The notes under the pieces: generated by a model | What the model saw: only the letters and a program-made list of their open reading frames with translations | Told to the model about the DNA's origin: nothing | The model's database searches: none | In this document: one piece after another, positions 50,277 through 61,990 of the stretch | Layout: each line of letters starts with the position of its first letter | Position numbering within the stretch: position 1 is the first letter of the stretch | NCBI RefSeq assembly: GCF_040712315.1 | Contig: NC_134013.1 | Location: 61,293,001 to 61,357,000, forward strand | Length of the DNA stretch: 64,000 nucleotides | Source of the DNA: Castanea sativa | Taxonomy: Eukaryota > Streptophyta > Magnoliopsida > Fagales > Fagaceae | Direction of reading: 5' to 3' | Translations under genes and position numbers: made by a program

Positions 50277-53200
50277 TAAAAAGCACCGATGCGGCAAAAT
50301 GGGTGCTGCACCAGTGTTTGACGCGGGGCGCGGTGGGCGATGCTGCTGCCCGCGCGGCAATGCCGCATCCAGTTTTTTTTTCTTCGATACGCATCGATTT
50401 GTTGCCGACTCGGGCCGATTCATAATGATTCGAGCTGAATTGGTCCGTATTAGTAGAAATTGCCGAAATAGACCGATTCAGGCTGTACTGGACCCGAACC
50501 GGCCGATTCAGGCCAAAATTAAAAAAAAAGGGTGCAAAACACACTGTTTGAACTTAATCTCTAAACAACAAAACCCTAAACTATTTGCTCTTCGATTCAT
50601 TCTTCAGCTCCCACTCTCTGCTCTCCGTCTCCCCTCTCTGCTCTCTGCTCTCCGTCTCCCCTTTCTCACAGACGCACTCAATCACTCCCTAAGACACAAT
50701 CTCACAGCCTCTGGCACTCACTCTCCATCTTTGGTCTGTTCTTTGCATGACTCTCGGTCTCAAATCACTTGGACCGTGTCAACTCTCAAGTCTCAAGCTC
50801 ACCTCACCGACCCACTCTCAACTTAGGTATCAAACTAATCAAAGCTTTCAATCTCAGTTTTTCACCCTCCATTGTACTCTCACATGCTCTATTACTCATT
50901 GTGAATCTGTGATTTGATTTTTTAAATTTAAATTTTTTTTTTTTATATAAGCTGTAATGTTGTGACTTGGGTTTGATTTTTTATTTAGTTAATAGTTATT
51001 ATATATTTGTCAAATTATTTGTAGGTTAAATTGAATTTGCAATGGATGAAGTTACTAGCACAGAAACTTCACCTTCATCTAATGAAGAAGTGCCAAAGGA
51101 TGAAACTCCTCTTTGGCAGTATATGACTAAATTAGACAAACCACTTGATTCTACCTCTAAATCAGGTGGAAACACACAGTTTAAGTGCAACTATTTTGGT
51201 GAAGTTTTTTTGGGATCCTATTATAGAGTTAAGGCTCATTTATTAAAAATTAGTAATAAAGGTATTAGAGCATGCCCTAAAATGGCACCGAGCCATAGGT
51301 TGGAAATGTAGAGAATGCATAATCAGATTGAGAATGATAAGTTAGAGAGAGAATGCAGAAGTCAAATTCCTTTACCCCCACCTCTCCCAGGCCGTGGGCC
51401 TATTCCCTCATTTCGGAGATAAGAAGGGAGTGATAGTATAGATCCGGTTGATGGTAAGAGGAGGAAGGTGACCACGAATTCTCCTTTGGAGAGAGCATTC
51501 CAGAATAATGCTAGACATGAATTGGATAGTAGAATTGGTAGGATGTTTTACACCGGTGGGCTTCCGTTTCACTTTGCAAGGAACTCATATTATCATAGTT
51601 CCTATGCATATGCTACTACCCATAACATTTCGGGTTATGTTCTTCCTAGATACAATGCCTTGAGAACAACACTTTTGCAAAAAGAAAGAGCTAATGTTGA
51701 AAGACTTTTGAAACCAATTAAGGACTCTTGACTTGCAAATAGTGTAAGTTTAGTTTTTGATGGATGGTTAGATCGACAAAGGAGGCTTCTTATTAATATT
51801 ATGGCTACATCAGATGGGGGTCTAGTGTTTATAAAGGCAATTGATGGGTCAGGTGAGTTCAAAGACAAATATTTTATTGTTAGGGTGTTGAAGGATGCTA
51901 TAAAAGAGATTGGACATGAAAAAGTTGTCCAAGGTCATCACTGATAATGCTAGTGTGATGAAGTCTGCTAGAGCTCTTATTGAAGGTGAGTATCCCAAAA
52001 TATTTTGGACACCATGTGTTGTTCACACTCTCAATCTAGCTTTGAAGAATATTTGTGCAGCAAGAAACACTGAAAATAATGAAGTTACATATGAGGAATG
52101 TAGTTGGATTACACGTATTGCTGATGATGCATCCTTCATACGTGTTTTTATCATGAACCATTTAATGAGGTTGTCAATGTTTAATGAATTTTGTCCATTA
52201 AAACTGCTCCAAGTTGCTGATACTAGATTTGCTTCGGTTGTTGTAATGCTGAAAAAGTTGAAGTTGATAAAAAGATGCCTTCAAGTCATGGTTATTAGGG
52301 AGGATGATGTTGGAAAAGCTCAAAAGGTGAAAGATATGATTCTAAGTGATTGTTGGTGGGATGTTCTTGATTATATCCTTAAATTCACAACACCTATTTA
52401 TGATATGCTACGAGCAGCCGACACAGATAAGCATTGTCTTCATCTTGTGCATGAGATGTGGGATTCAATGATAACGAAGGTGAGGGCAGTAATAAATCGG
52501 CATGAAGGCTTGGAAGATGATGAGTATAGCTCATTTTTTAATGTTATGATATACTCATTGATCAATGGACTAATAATTGTACACCACTACATTGCTTGAC
52601 TCATTCCATAAATCCTAAGTAAGTACTTTTATTTTCTATTTTCCTTAGTTCTCCCTTCTAGTAAAACACATGTTTCATCATCTATATTTATTTTTTAATC
52701 TTTAACTAGGTATTACTCCATTGAATGGCTTTCGGAGCATCCAAAATGCATCGCTCCACATCGGGATCATGAAATTTCTATGGAAAGGAGCAAGTGTTTG
52801 GATCGATAGTTTAAAGATGAGAATGAATTAAGGGTGGTGAAAGTTGAGTTTGCTGCAATTTCAGGAGGGAGGTTTCCTTCACCAGATGCCTTGACAGATA
52901 GGTGGGTCTTACAACCTTTGGTTTGGTGGCAATACCATGGCTCCTCATTTCCAACTCTTCAAACCCTTGCCCTTAAACTTCTTGGACAACCTTGTTCATC
53001 CCCATGTGCTGAGAGGAATTGGAGCATATACAAATTCATTCATTCCTTAAAAAGAAACAAAATGGCTCCTGCACGTGCTGAGGATTTGGTATATGTGCAT
53101 TCTAATCTTCGACTCTTGTCAAAGTGCAATGAGGAGTATGTAAATACAGCAACAAAGATGTGGGATATTGCAAGAGACTCTTGGTTGGAGAGCGACATAC

Positions 53201-53680
53201 ATGGAGGAGCTAGAATTCTTGAGAATGCTGCCCTTACAGTTGATGAGCTAGAGTTGGAGGCCATGGTTATTGGAAAATGCTAGCACTAGTGTTACTACTA
53301 GTGAGAGTGAAGTTCGAAGTGAAGCTATTGATCTTGATGATGATGATGCGGGTTGTATTTGATTGTCTTGTTGATTATCTTTTATTTGTTTTAGTTTTAT
53401 ACTTGTGGGTTGTGTTTTAATTTCCGAATATCATGGAATGTTTCAAACTTGTGGGTTGTATTTAATTTATGAATATCATGTTTTAGTTATTATCTACTAT
53501 TACTCTTAAATTTGGTATATGTTTATATAATGTGAAAAAGTATGCTTAGTAATATATAGAAAATATAAATAAAAATATTTTTAGAAATTTTTTAATCCCC
53601 GCACCTGCACCTTACTTTTTCAAAAATTGTCAAGTCTTGCACTCGCACCTGAATCTGGAAACACACCTGTGCTTTATAGA
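50277..53680 (+). mobile_element. hAT transposon, 3.4 kb, decayed
   Basis: Left end TAAAAAGCACCGATGCG; right end in reverse complement TATAAAGCACAGGTGTG, with two extra bases at the tip. Flanked by perfect 8-bp duplications TGCAAACT at 50269-50276 and 53681-53688. The empty site is visible in the duplicate copy at about 54000. Contains a broken transposase (51042-53283). Confidence 0.9.
51042..53283 (+). pseudogene. hAT transposase remnant (BED, DUF659, dimerisation domain)
   Basis: From the ATG at 51042: a BED-like region (PLWQYMTKL ... FKCNYFGEVF ... KAHLLKI; the second zinc cysteine is replaced by Phe); a basic linker (GKRRKV); a DUF659-type core (LVFDGWLDRQRR, SGEFKDKYF); HTLNLALKNI; and the hAT dimerisation domain (LALKLLGQPCSSPCAERNWS). 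A probable GT-AG intron lies at 52619-52709. Stops at 51309, 51420 and 51729 and a frame change near 51940 mean no full product. Fewer than ten clear defects remain, so it is old but not ancient. Confidence 0.85.
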
Positions 53681-53747
53681 TGCAAACTCTTTGAGGTAGA
53701 AGTCTAAATAAAAAGAACTTCAAGGAATGCGCCACTTGACACAACCC
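53681..53747. repeat. Tandem duplication copy 1, last part
   Basis: Continues copy 1 beyond the hAT insertion: AACTTCAAGGAATGCGCCACTTGACACAACCC-like sequence that recurs at 54000-54066. The linking piece of copy 1 is 50216-50276. Confidence 0.88.
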
Positions 53748-54066
53748 AAGAATTCACAAATATTTTAATTTTTTTTTTAGTTTTTGTGTCAATTTTTGTG
53801 AAAGTAACTAAACATGGGAAATAATGTCATACTGTAAATTTAATATTAGTATTCCAACTAAAAATTATTTCTTAAATAAAGTTTATAAAAATAATCTTAT
53901 AAATTCATTTAATACAAATAATTAATGCACAACAATAGATAATTAGTACATACATTTACTCTATTAGCTGATTCAATAAATTAATAATTTGATATAAATG
54001 CAAACTCTTTGAAATAGAAGCCTAAATAAAAAAAACTTCAAGAAATGCGCCACTTGACACAACCCT
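53748..54066. repeat. Tandem duplication copy 2, uninterrupted
   Basis: About 319 bp, the same order of motifs as copy 1, and without either insertion. It shows the empty target of the LINE (GTACATACATTTACTCT then ATTAGCTG) and of the hAT element (TGCAAACTCTTT). Confidence 0.9.
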
Positions 54067-54090
54067 ATGCTCTCCAACATGAGAAATCTA

Positions 54091-54096
<6 letters not shown>

Positions 54097-54140
<44 letters not shown>
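54097..54140. repeat. (TA)n microsatellite
   Basis: About 22 TA units. Confidence 0.95.
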
Positions 54141-54143
<3 letters not shown>

Positions 54144-54547
54144 ATTGTTAGGTTGTTTGGTGTTAGCTATCTATTCATTTATGTTATAAGAGAGCCAGGT
54201 GGTTATGCTTTGGACCATTTATTGTTTTCATTTAATGTTCAACTTCTTAGGACCACCATGGTGTTGCTTTGTCTTAACTTGATGGGAGTTGCATGGTGGG
54301 AATGGCATTGCCAATCGTGAAGCAAGTGTATCTTGCTAGGGGTTCGCTGCACGGCCTTTTCTATATGAATAGCACATACATCAGATTGCTCATATTGGAC
54401 TATTCTTGGGGCCAATAAACTTCCATGTCCTACTGTGCAACAAAAAATGGCATTCCATGTAAGTGAGAAGACCAAGGCAGCGCAAATACATGCTCTAGAA
54501 GCTGCTGCATGTCCTTGTACTGGAGACGTGTTCTTCGAATATACCGT

Positions 54548-55070
54548 TAGGGACAAGACAACCACCACCCAATTATACAAGGAGTCTTTGGCATAATCAT
54601 GGAAATCGAGTCTCAAATTGCCAAGCATATAGAAAAATATTGGCTGAATAGCAACAACTGTTGTCTAGTTATAAGTTACTAGACAACTAGGGTAAAATGA
54701 CAAGAAGTGAAGAAACAAAGAAACTTAATAAAAGGGAATGTAATTCAGTCCCATTACATCAGTTACAAATTCCAAATGTCACGAGCTAATCTAGGCATTC
54801 TTTTTCCTTATCTGCATCTGCAAACTCAAATTTTAAAAATTAAAGGGAAGGAGACAACCCAACAAGAGAAATTTATCCATGCTCATATGTTTGATGTTGC
54901 AACAAAACCCTTTGCAATAAACGGACGAAACCTCCAAGCCAAATGCTGAGAATGCATACTTTGACTAGAATTCAAATTTAAACCAGATAAAAGTATGCAA
55001 CTTGTACCTCTAGCATCAAAGCCTTTCTATGCAAGTGCAACCAAAAGAAAATCCTAAAAAGGACAAACTT
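54548..55070 (+). repeat. Dispersed repeat, copy B (copy A at 25862-26371)
   Basis: Same repeat as copy A, same orientation. Here it ends 99 bp from the TGD2-like stop codon, on that gene's 3' side. Just before it (about 54450-54545) a plus-strand frame reads KTKAAQIHALEAAACP, which could be a LINE RNase H remnant. Confidence 0.88.
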
Positions 55071-55742
55071 TAGTTTCTCCCTAACATGACAATGGAAGAA
55101 GAACACAATTTTTAACCATCTAATTAACTGTCATAATCTGTTTCCCCATTTCCAACTTTCATTTGTCTTTACATTAGCCTGGAAAGGGACCTGACAAGTG
55201 CTTTCAAATTCTGTTTTGTAGCCTCATCACCTGTAAATCCCTGACTATCAGATCATATATTCTGAAATGGTGGTTGGACCGAGAAATGGAAATGAATAGA
55301 GAAGGGGAAAAATTAACAAATAAATAAACATAGCTCACGACTTATAATCAGCAAAGATTTTAGGCAGTTTGTCAATTTAGGATCTCACCTCAATGTTCTT
55401 CAAGGTAACTGTTGAAGATGCATAAGCATAAGCTAAACGACAGCAGTAGTTAAACGGGAAAGAAATTTCTAAGAGTGAGAAGAAAACGACATCAAGTTGT
55501 TTTGGTGAAAGAAATAAAGCAGCAAAGGAAACGGTAGCGTTTTGTTTAATGAGAAGGCATAGCCAACAAGTGCGAGGTTGTGAATCAAAGAAAGTCACAC
55601 GCAAGGCCAGATGTCATGATCTGATTGGTCACTGCTTGAAGCCGTTACACAGTAGAGTTTGTTAGGAATTAGTTATAGTTTCCCGCCTTTTTTGCTTCCT
55701 TCTTGGTGTTGTATACAAATAGAGCAGTTATTTTATTTTGTA

Positions 55743-57132
55743 GGGCAAATAACACTCCCCTCCCTTGAGGTTTGAGAAAATAACAAATACACCTCATCTG
55801 GTCTCTTACAACCTCTCATCCCATGGCCCAATAATGATTCCATAGTAAATACAACAAAAGCTGAATAACCAGGTAAATGTCAATGAAGCCCTCAATATTT
55901 CTTGTATTTTAGCATAGCTGAGCCATGGATTTTTGGAATTTATGTTTAGATAGATTGTTATGTGCACAATGGTATAATATTCACAAAACAATTTGTAAAG
56001 CTTTTTTTTTTTTTGTTGAAAAATCTCAATTTTTGTTGTTGTTAATGGATTTACTTCAAAGTTCAAAGACATTTCCGTTGATGGATTTTGTTTGAAAATG
56101 CTCGATTTGTTTGTTACACAATGCTTTGGATATTTACTCATGCTCTATTATCTTATTTCTTCTGCATTTTTTTTTTGCGAAGATTTAATATTTGTTGAAT
56201 GTCCTAAACCAAAATTTTGAAATTAATATAACTAAAAAATTAGTTTTTGAGAAGTGGTTCTAGTATTTGGAAAAAGGCCAAACTATTTCCCTTGTGTCTA
56301 TAATGCTTGAAAGGTAATTTGCAATTCAATAAGTGGATGCTACTTGTCAATAATTCAGCCAAAGAGACAATACTTGGCAGTAAAGAAGTAAATGTAAAAA
56401 TGAGCTGGAAAGTAGAAGCCAAGAGCCATTGACATCTCACCTAACTTGCATGAAGAAAAATAATTGATTTGAACTTCTAGAGTTTCTCTTGTACTTTGAA
56501 TAATTAAAACTAGCTTAATAAATCTATAAATAGATATCCTGTGTGAAAATGTGGTCTAACAAAATAAATTGCAATGAAATAAAAACAGCAACACAACAAC
56601 ACTTTGATAAACACACACACACACATATATATACACACACACATGCACCTATGTAAATTCTATCCAATTTACCCATGTGTAAAAGTTTTTTATATTGATA
56701 AGTGACTCTGAAAATTTCAAACTCATTTTTAAACAATAAAAGCTTGAAAGCTTCGACAAATTGTTTTATTTCATAAATTTTGATCCAAAGTGTTGGAGAG
56801 TGGTGCGATTAAAAAATCTAAGAGGATTATCAAACTTTAAAAAATTAGTTGGAAAGGTGCTAGAAGAGACTAAAAAATCCACTTAAGCAACATATTTTAT
56901 AATATGCTCTTTTCATTTATTTTATTTTATGTGAATGCTCTTTTCACTAATCATGGTTAAACTTTGATGAAGAGAATCTTTTAAAAAATTGGAATATTCC
57001 GTTACTATATTAACAGAAGGGGGGGGAGTGTTATTTTTTTCAAATCTCAAGGGAGGGGAGTGTTTTTTCTTTTCAAGTTTGGGGGTGAGTGCCATTTCTC
57101 CAAATCTCAAGGGAGGGGAGTGTAATTTGCCC
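55743..57132. mobile_element. Mutator-like element nested in the copia left LTR
   Basis: Left end GGGCAAATAACACTCCCCTC and right end in reverse complement GGGCAAATTACACTCCCCTC. The inverted repeat runs on through CCCTTGAG(G/A)TTTG. Near the right end the motif CTCAAGGGAGGGGAGTGT is repeated. Perfect 9-bp duplications TATTTTGTA flank it at 55734-55742 and 57133-57141; the right LTR shows the uninterrupted site. Length 1390 bp, no transposase; inside is AT-rich with a CA/TA microsatellite (about 56610-56642). Confidence 0.93.
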
Positions 57133-57263
57133 TATTTTGTATATACTCGTACAATCACTCTGTGATTTAGATATAGAATTCTATCATATTTAGAGAGCTT
57201 TTCCATTCTTGTTCTTCTAGAAAGTTCTTTTCTTACATGGTATTAGAGCTTGCTTGCTCATTC

Positions 57264-58260
57264 ATGACTTCCAGTTCTGCTAATGACGCATCCAATTCTA
57301 ATTCCACACAATCAGCACCTTCATCTGGTACAACAATGGCAGATGAGCCTGCTAATAATTCTTATTTTTTACCAGTGACTGAGAGTCCTGGAATTGTTCT
57401 TACATCGTAGCCACTGACTGGACCAGAGAATTACATGAGTTAGGCGAGATCAGTGTTTTTGGCTTTGAGTGCCGGAAACAAGTTTGGCTTTGTGAATGGT
57501 TCAATTCCAGAGCCAGATCTGTCTTCACCAGTGTTTAACACTTAGAGTAGGTGCAACACCACAGTTCTTTCATGGCTGACTAATTCTCTTAGCATGGATC
57601 TCAAGGCAAGTGTTATGAACATCAACACTGCCAAAGATTTATGGATTGACCTCAGAGACAGGCTTTCACAAGGCAACACTCCAAGATTGTTCGAGTTAAA
57701 AAAGGAAACCTCTCATCTTTCACAGGGATCACTCATTGTGAGTTCCTATTTCACCAAATTCATAACACTTTGGGATGAATTCATCAACTACCAACCCTTT
57801 AACTATGTGCACTTGTGCCTGTACTTGTGGATCTAAGTCTTCTCAATTGGATGCTCATCATAAGGAACATGTGTTTTATTTCTTGATGGGATTGAATGAT
57901 AGTTATGGGAAAATTATTGGTCAGATCTTGTTAGTTGAACCTTTTCCTTCTGCTAGCAAAGTTTGTTCTTTGATTTTACAAGAAGAAAAGAGAAAGAGCA
58001 TAGGTCATGGTGTTAACATGGTTTATCCTGTTGAAGCTACTGCAATGTATACTAATAACAACAGAGGGCATCAAGGTCATAATCAAGGATTTCATGGTGG
58101 AAAAGGAGGGAATTCTAAAAAGGAAAGACCAATTTGCACATATTGTGGCCTTACTGGTCATATAGCAGACAAATGTTACAAGCTTCATGGCTATCCCCCA
58201 GGGTACAAGCCTAAAGGAAGTAACAAAGCTTTGGCTAATCAAGTTTCAACTGTTTTGCCA
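57264..58260 (+). pseudogene. copia gag remnant
   Basis: Begins at the ATG at 57264 (MTSSSANDAS). Stops are at about 57408, 57440 and 57543, and the frame changes near 57800. A gag core (DLWIDLRDRLSQGN, HVFYFLMGLNDSYGKI) is followed by one CCHC zinc knuckle (CTYCGLTGHIADKC, about 58135-58176). Without repair it cannot make a capsid protein; an empty-shell relic. Confidence 0.9.
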
Positions 58261-58460
58261 TCTGCTAATTTTGGGAATTTGGGTGGTTTTACTTCAGCTA
58301 ACCCTAATTGTTTCCAAAAAAATGGTGTTTTTCCTGGTGTTTTCCAAATAATGGCATGTTTTCTAGTCCTGGTTCTCAAGCTGAGAATGGATATGGATCA
58401 TAGAATCCCTTTACCACTCAATTTGTTGGTTCTTCACCACAGGCTCCTTCACAAGCATCT

Positions 58461-59975
58461 TTGTCACCGTGTCCTATCTCACAGGTTCAATGTGAGCAAC
58501 TCATTACTCTTCTGAAAGATCTTTCAGCATCAAGATCAGGTGTTGGTACTCAACCTTCTCATCAAGCAGCTTCTGTGATGGCTCCTGCTTCATCCCTTCA
58601 ACTAGCTTCATCTGTTGCTTCTTCTTCTTCTTCTTCTTCTTCATATTTTCCATCTAATTTTTCAGGTAAATCTTTTTGGATTCCTCCTAACATGACACAT
58701 TCTATATTTTTAGCTCATCTTGTTGATAGACATTCCTATAAATCACATGATTGGATTATAAACACTGGTGCTATAGACCATATGGTCCATTCAGGCACTC
58801 AACTTACCACTGTTACTTCAATTGTCCATTCTTGTGTTTATTTGCCAAATGGGGAACAAGCTTTAGTAACACACATAGGCACTGTGAAGATTTCTTCTAC
58901 TTTAACCCTCACTGGTGTATTATGTGTGCCTTCTTTCAGTTTCAATCTGATATCTGTAAGCAAACTTATAGAAAATCATTGTTGTTGTCTCATTTTTCTT
59001 GGTAATTGTTGTTTTATCCAGGACCTTGCTTAATGGAGCACGATTAGTTTAGGTAAAGAGTGTAGAGGATTCTACCTACTGCAGGATTTGGCTTCATACA
59101 CTGCCTTATCTGTCAACACTGGTCACTCTTCTTCTTCGGACTTGTGGCACAATAGATTAGGTCATCTTTCTTTTTCAAAACTTGCTTTGTTGAATAAAGT
59201 TGCAGTTTCTGATGTTTCAAATAAAACACATTTTTGTGATGTCTGTCATTTTTCTAAGCAAAGGAGACTCCCTTTCTCTCCAAGCTCACATATATCTCAT
59301 AAAGCTTTTGAGCTTGTACATTGTGATCTATGGGGTCCCTTTTCTACCTATATTGTTGATGGTTTCAAGTATTTTCTGACTTTAGTGGATGATTTCACTC
59401 GTTGTACTTGGGTTTATTTGCTTAAGAACAAATCTGATACACAATTCTTGATTCCTGAATTTGCCAAAATGGTTCATACTCAATTTGACACTAATATCAA
59501 GATTATCAGAAGTGACAATGGAACTAAATTTTATCTAAAGAATTTTTTCCACTCTAGTGGTATCTTGCATCAGTTGTCATGTGTTGATACTCCTCAACAA
59601 AATGACATTGTTGAAAGGAAGCATCAACACATTCTCAATGTTGCAAGAGCCCTAATGTTTCAATCCAAGGTTCCTTTGTGTTTCTGGGGTGATTGTATCT
59701 TACTTGCAGAGTACCTTATTAACAAAACTCCTTCTAAAATTTTACATAACAAGAGCCTTTATGAACTTCTTTTCAATTTACCACCTTGTTATGATCATCT
59801 TAGATGTTTTGGATGTTTATGTTTCATCTCCACATTACCACATAATAGACACAAATTTGCATCTAGGGCTAGGAAATATGTTTTTGTAGGCTATCCCCAC
59901 AGCATCAAAAGTTATATAGTTTTGGACATTGAATCAAATTCCATTTATATCTCTAGAGATGTTGTTTTCTATTAG
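58461..59975 (+). pseudogene. copia protease and integrase remnant
   Basis: Protease region near 58752 reads WIINTGAIDHM; the catalytic Asp expected at that place is Asn (AAC, 58761-58763). A stop at 59031-59033 separates it from the integrase. The integrase has the HHCC-like zinc part (DLWHNRLGHLSFSK, CDVCHFSKQ) and the DDE triad in HCDLWGP, RSDNGT and VERKH. It ends at TAG 59973-59975 after a conserved SRARKYVFVGY block. Confidence 0.9.
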
Positions 59976-60327
59976 CATATTTTCCCTTATGCTATATCTG
60001 ATCATCCATCCACATCCTATCTTGATTCTTTTGTTTTTCCTCATTGCACTCCTACTGAGACTACCACTCCCATTCTTTCATCCATTCCTCCAAATCATAC
60101 CACTGAATCTACCTTAGTTCCTTCTTCTAGTATCCCTATACCTATTTCTCCTGATAATCAACATGCTTCTACAGACCTCATTTCTGTTTCTGATTCTGCA
60201 GATTCTACCTTAACTATTTCAGATACTCCACTTGTTGTTTCTGATTCTCTTGTTCCTTCCACTTCACCTACCCCTTCTACTTTTGTTTTACCTATTTTAA
60301 GGAGGTCTACTAGGCCTGATCACCCTC

Positions 60328-61990
60328 TTGCCTACCTCTCAGATTATGCTTTGTAAATTTGTTAGTACTAAGCCTGCTTTTGGTTTGCCATATGATATCT
60401 CAGATACTTTGAGTTACTCTCATCTAGGACCTACCTATTATTCCTTTGTTATGGCTGTGACTACTTCTCCACCAGAGCCTACTTCCTTTCATCAAGCAAT
60501 CCAATTGCCTGAGTGGAGGGCTGTAATGGACAAGGAAATAGCTGCTTTAGAGCTCAATAATACCTAGACTCTTACTTCTTTGCCACCAGGTAAGTCTTCC
60601 ATTGGATGCAAATGGGTGTACAGGGTTAAATACAACTCAGATGGCACCATTGAGAGGTACAAAACTAGGTTGGTGGCCAAATGTTTTACTTAGAAAGATG
60701 GTTTGGATTATTCTGAAACGTTCTCTCCTGTTGCAAAATCTGTTTCAGTCAGAATTGTATTGTCTTTAGCTGTTGTGAAAAGGTGGTTTCTTCACCAAAT
60801 GGATGTCAATAATGCATTTCTCCATGGTGATTTGGTTGAGATGTGTACATGTGTTTGCCACCTGGCTTTCACAACAAGGGGGAGCATCTGGTTTGCAAGC
60901 TTAACAAGAGCCTTTATGGGCTTAAGTAGGCATCAAGGCAATGGTTTGAAAAGTTTTCTTCAACAATTCTGCAGATGGGGTTTATACAGTCTAAATCTAA
61001 CTATTCCTTGTTTACGCATACACAAGGCTCTTCTTTTACTGTTCTTTTAGTTTATGTAGATGATATATTGCTCATTGGTAATAACTCTGCTTATGTTGAT
61101 AGCTTGAAGAAGTTACTTGATGACAGGTTTGGTTTGAAGGACCTTGGTTCATTGAGGTATTTTCTAACCCTTGAAGTGGCTAGAACAGATGAGGGCATAA
61201 GCTTAAATCAAAGGAAATATGCCTTAGAAATTTTAAAGGACACAAGTTTTCTTGGTTCTAAGCCAGTCAAGTTTCCTATGGAGCAGAATTTAAGCCCTTC
61301 CAAGTATGAAGGGAAGCCTCTTACAGATCCTAGCATGTACAAAAGGTTGATTGGAAGACTTTTGTATCTTACCTTAACAAGACCTGACATCACTTATGTT
61401 GTGCATAGATTGAGTCAATTTTTGTCTCAACCTAGAGAGCCCTACTTACTTGCAGCCAATAGAGTATTACAATACATCAAAGGTTCACTAGGGAAGAGAA
61501 TTTTCTTTCCTAGCAACTCAGAACTACATCTAAAATCCTTTTGTGGTGTAGATTGGGCAGGCTACCCTGATACAAGGAGGTCTTTAACAAGTTATGTAGT
61601 GTTTTTAGGAGATGCTTTAATACCTTGGAGATCAAAGAAGTAAGGTGTTGTCTCAAGATCATCAGCAGAGGCGAAATACAGGGCCATGGCAAGTGTGGCA
61701 TGTGAAATCACTTGGGTACTTCAACTGCTCAAGGACTTGAAGATAGATCATCCTAAACTAGCTATGTTGTTCTGTGACAATCAAATAGCACTTTACATAG
61801 TTGCAAATCCTGTCTTCCATGAGAGGACAAAACATATTGAAGTGGATTGTCATTTGGTAAGGGATAAGATTATGGAAGGAATGATTAAAACATTTCATTT
61901 AGCCACTAACTCACAAGTGGCAGACATATTCTCTAAAGCTTTGGGAATTTCATCTTTCACAAGGCTTTCAGGAAGATTAGGCTTAAGAGA
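60328..61990 (+). pseudogene. copia reverse transcriptase and RNase H remnant
   Basis: Frames 60328-60567, 60703-61050, 60975-61643 and 61686 onward cover the region. Visible: [36 protein letters not shown], the active-site YVDD at 61053-61064, [16 protein letters not shown] and, in RNase [10 protein letters not shown] and [13 protein letters not shown]. Stops at 60566, 60692 and 61641 and a frame change between 60840 and 61000 break it. No protein of full length can result. Confidence 0.9.

Noticed and set aside
48315..54066. CRISPR-like or regulatory meaning of the repeated blocks
   Set aside because: The repeats are explained by one tandem duplication plus transposon insertions in a eukaryotic genome.
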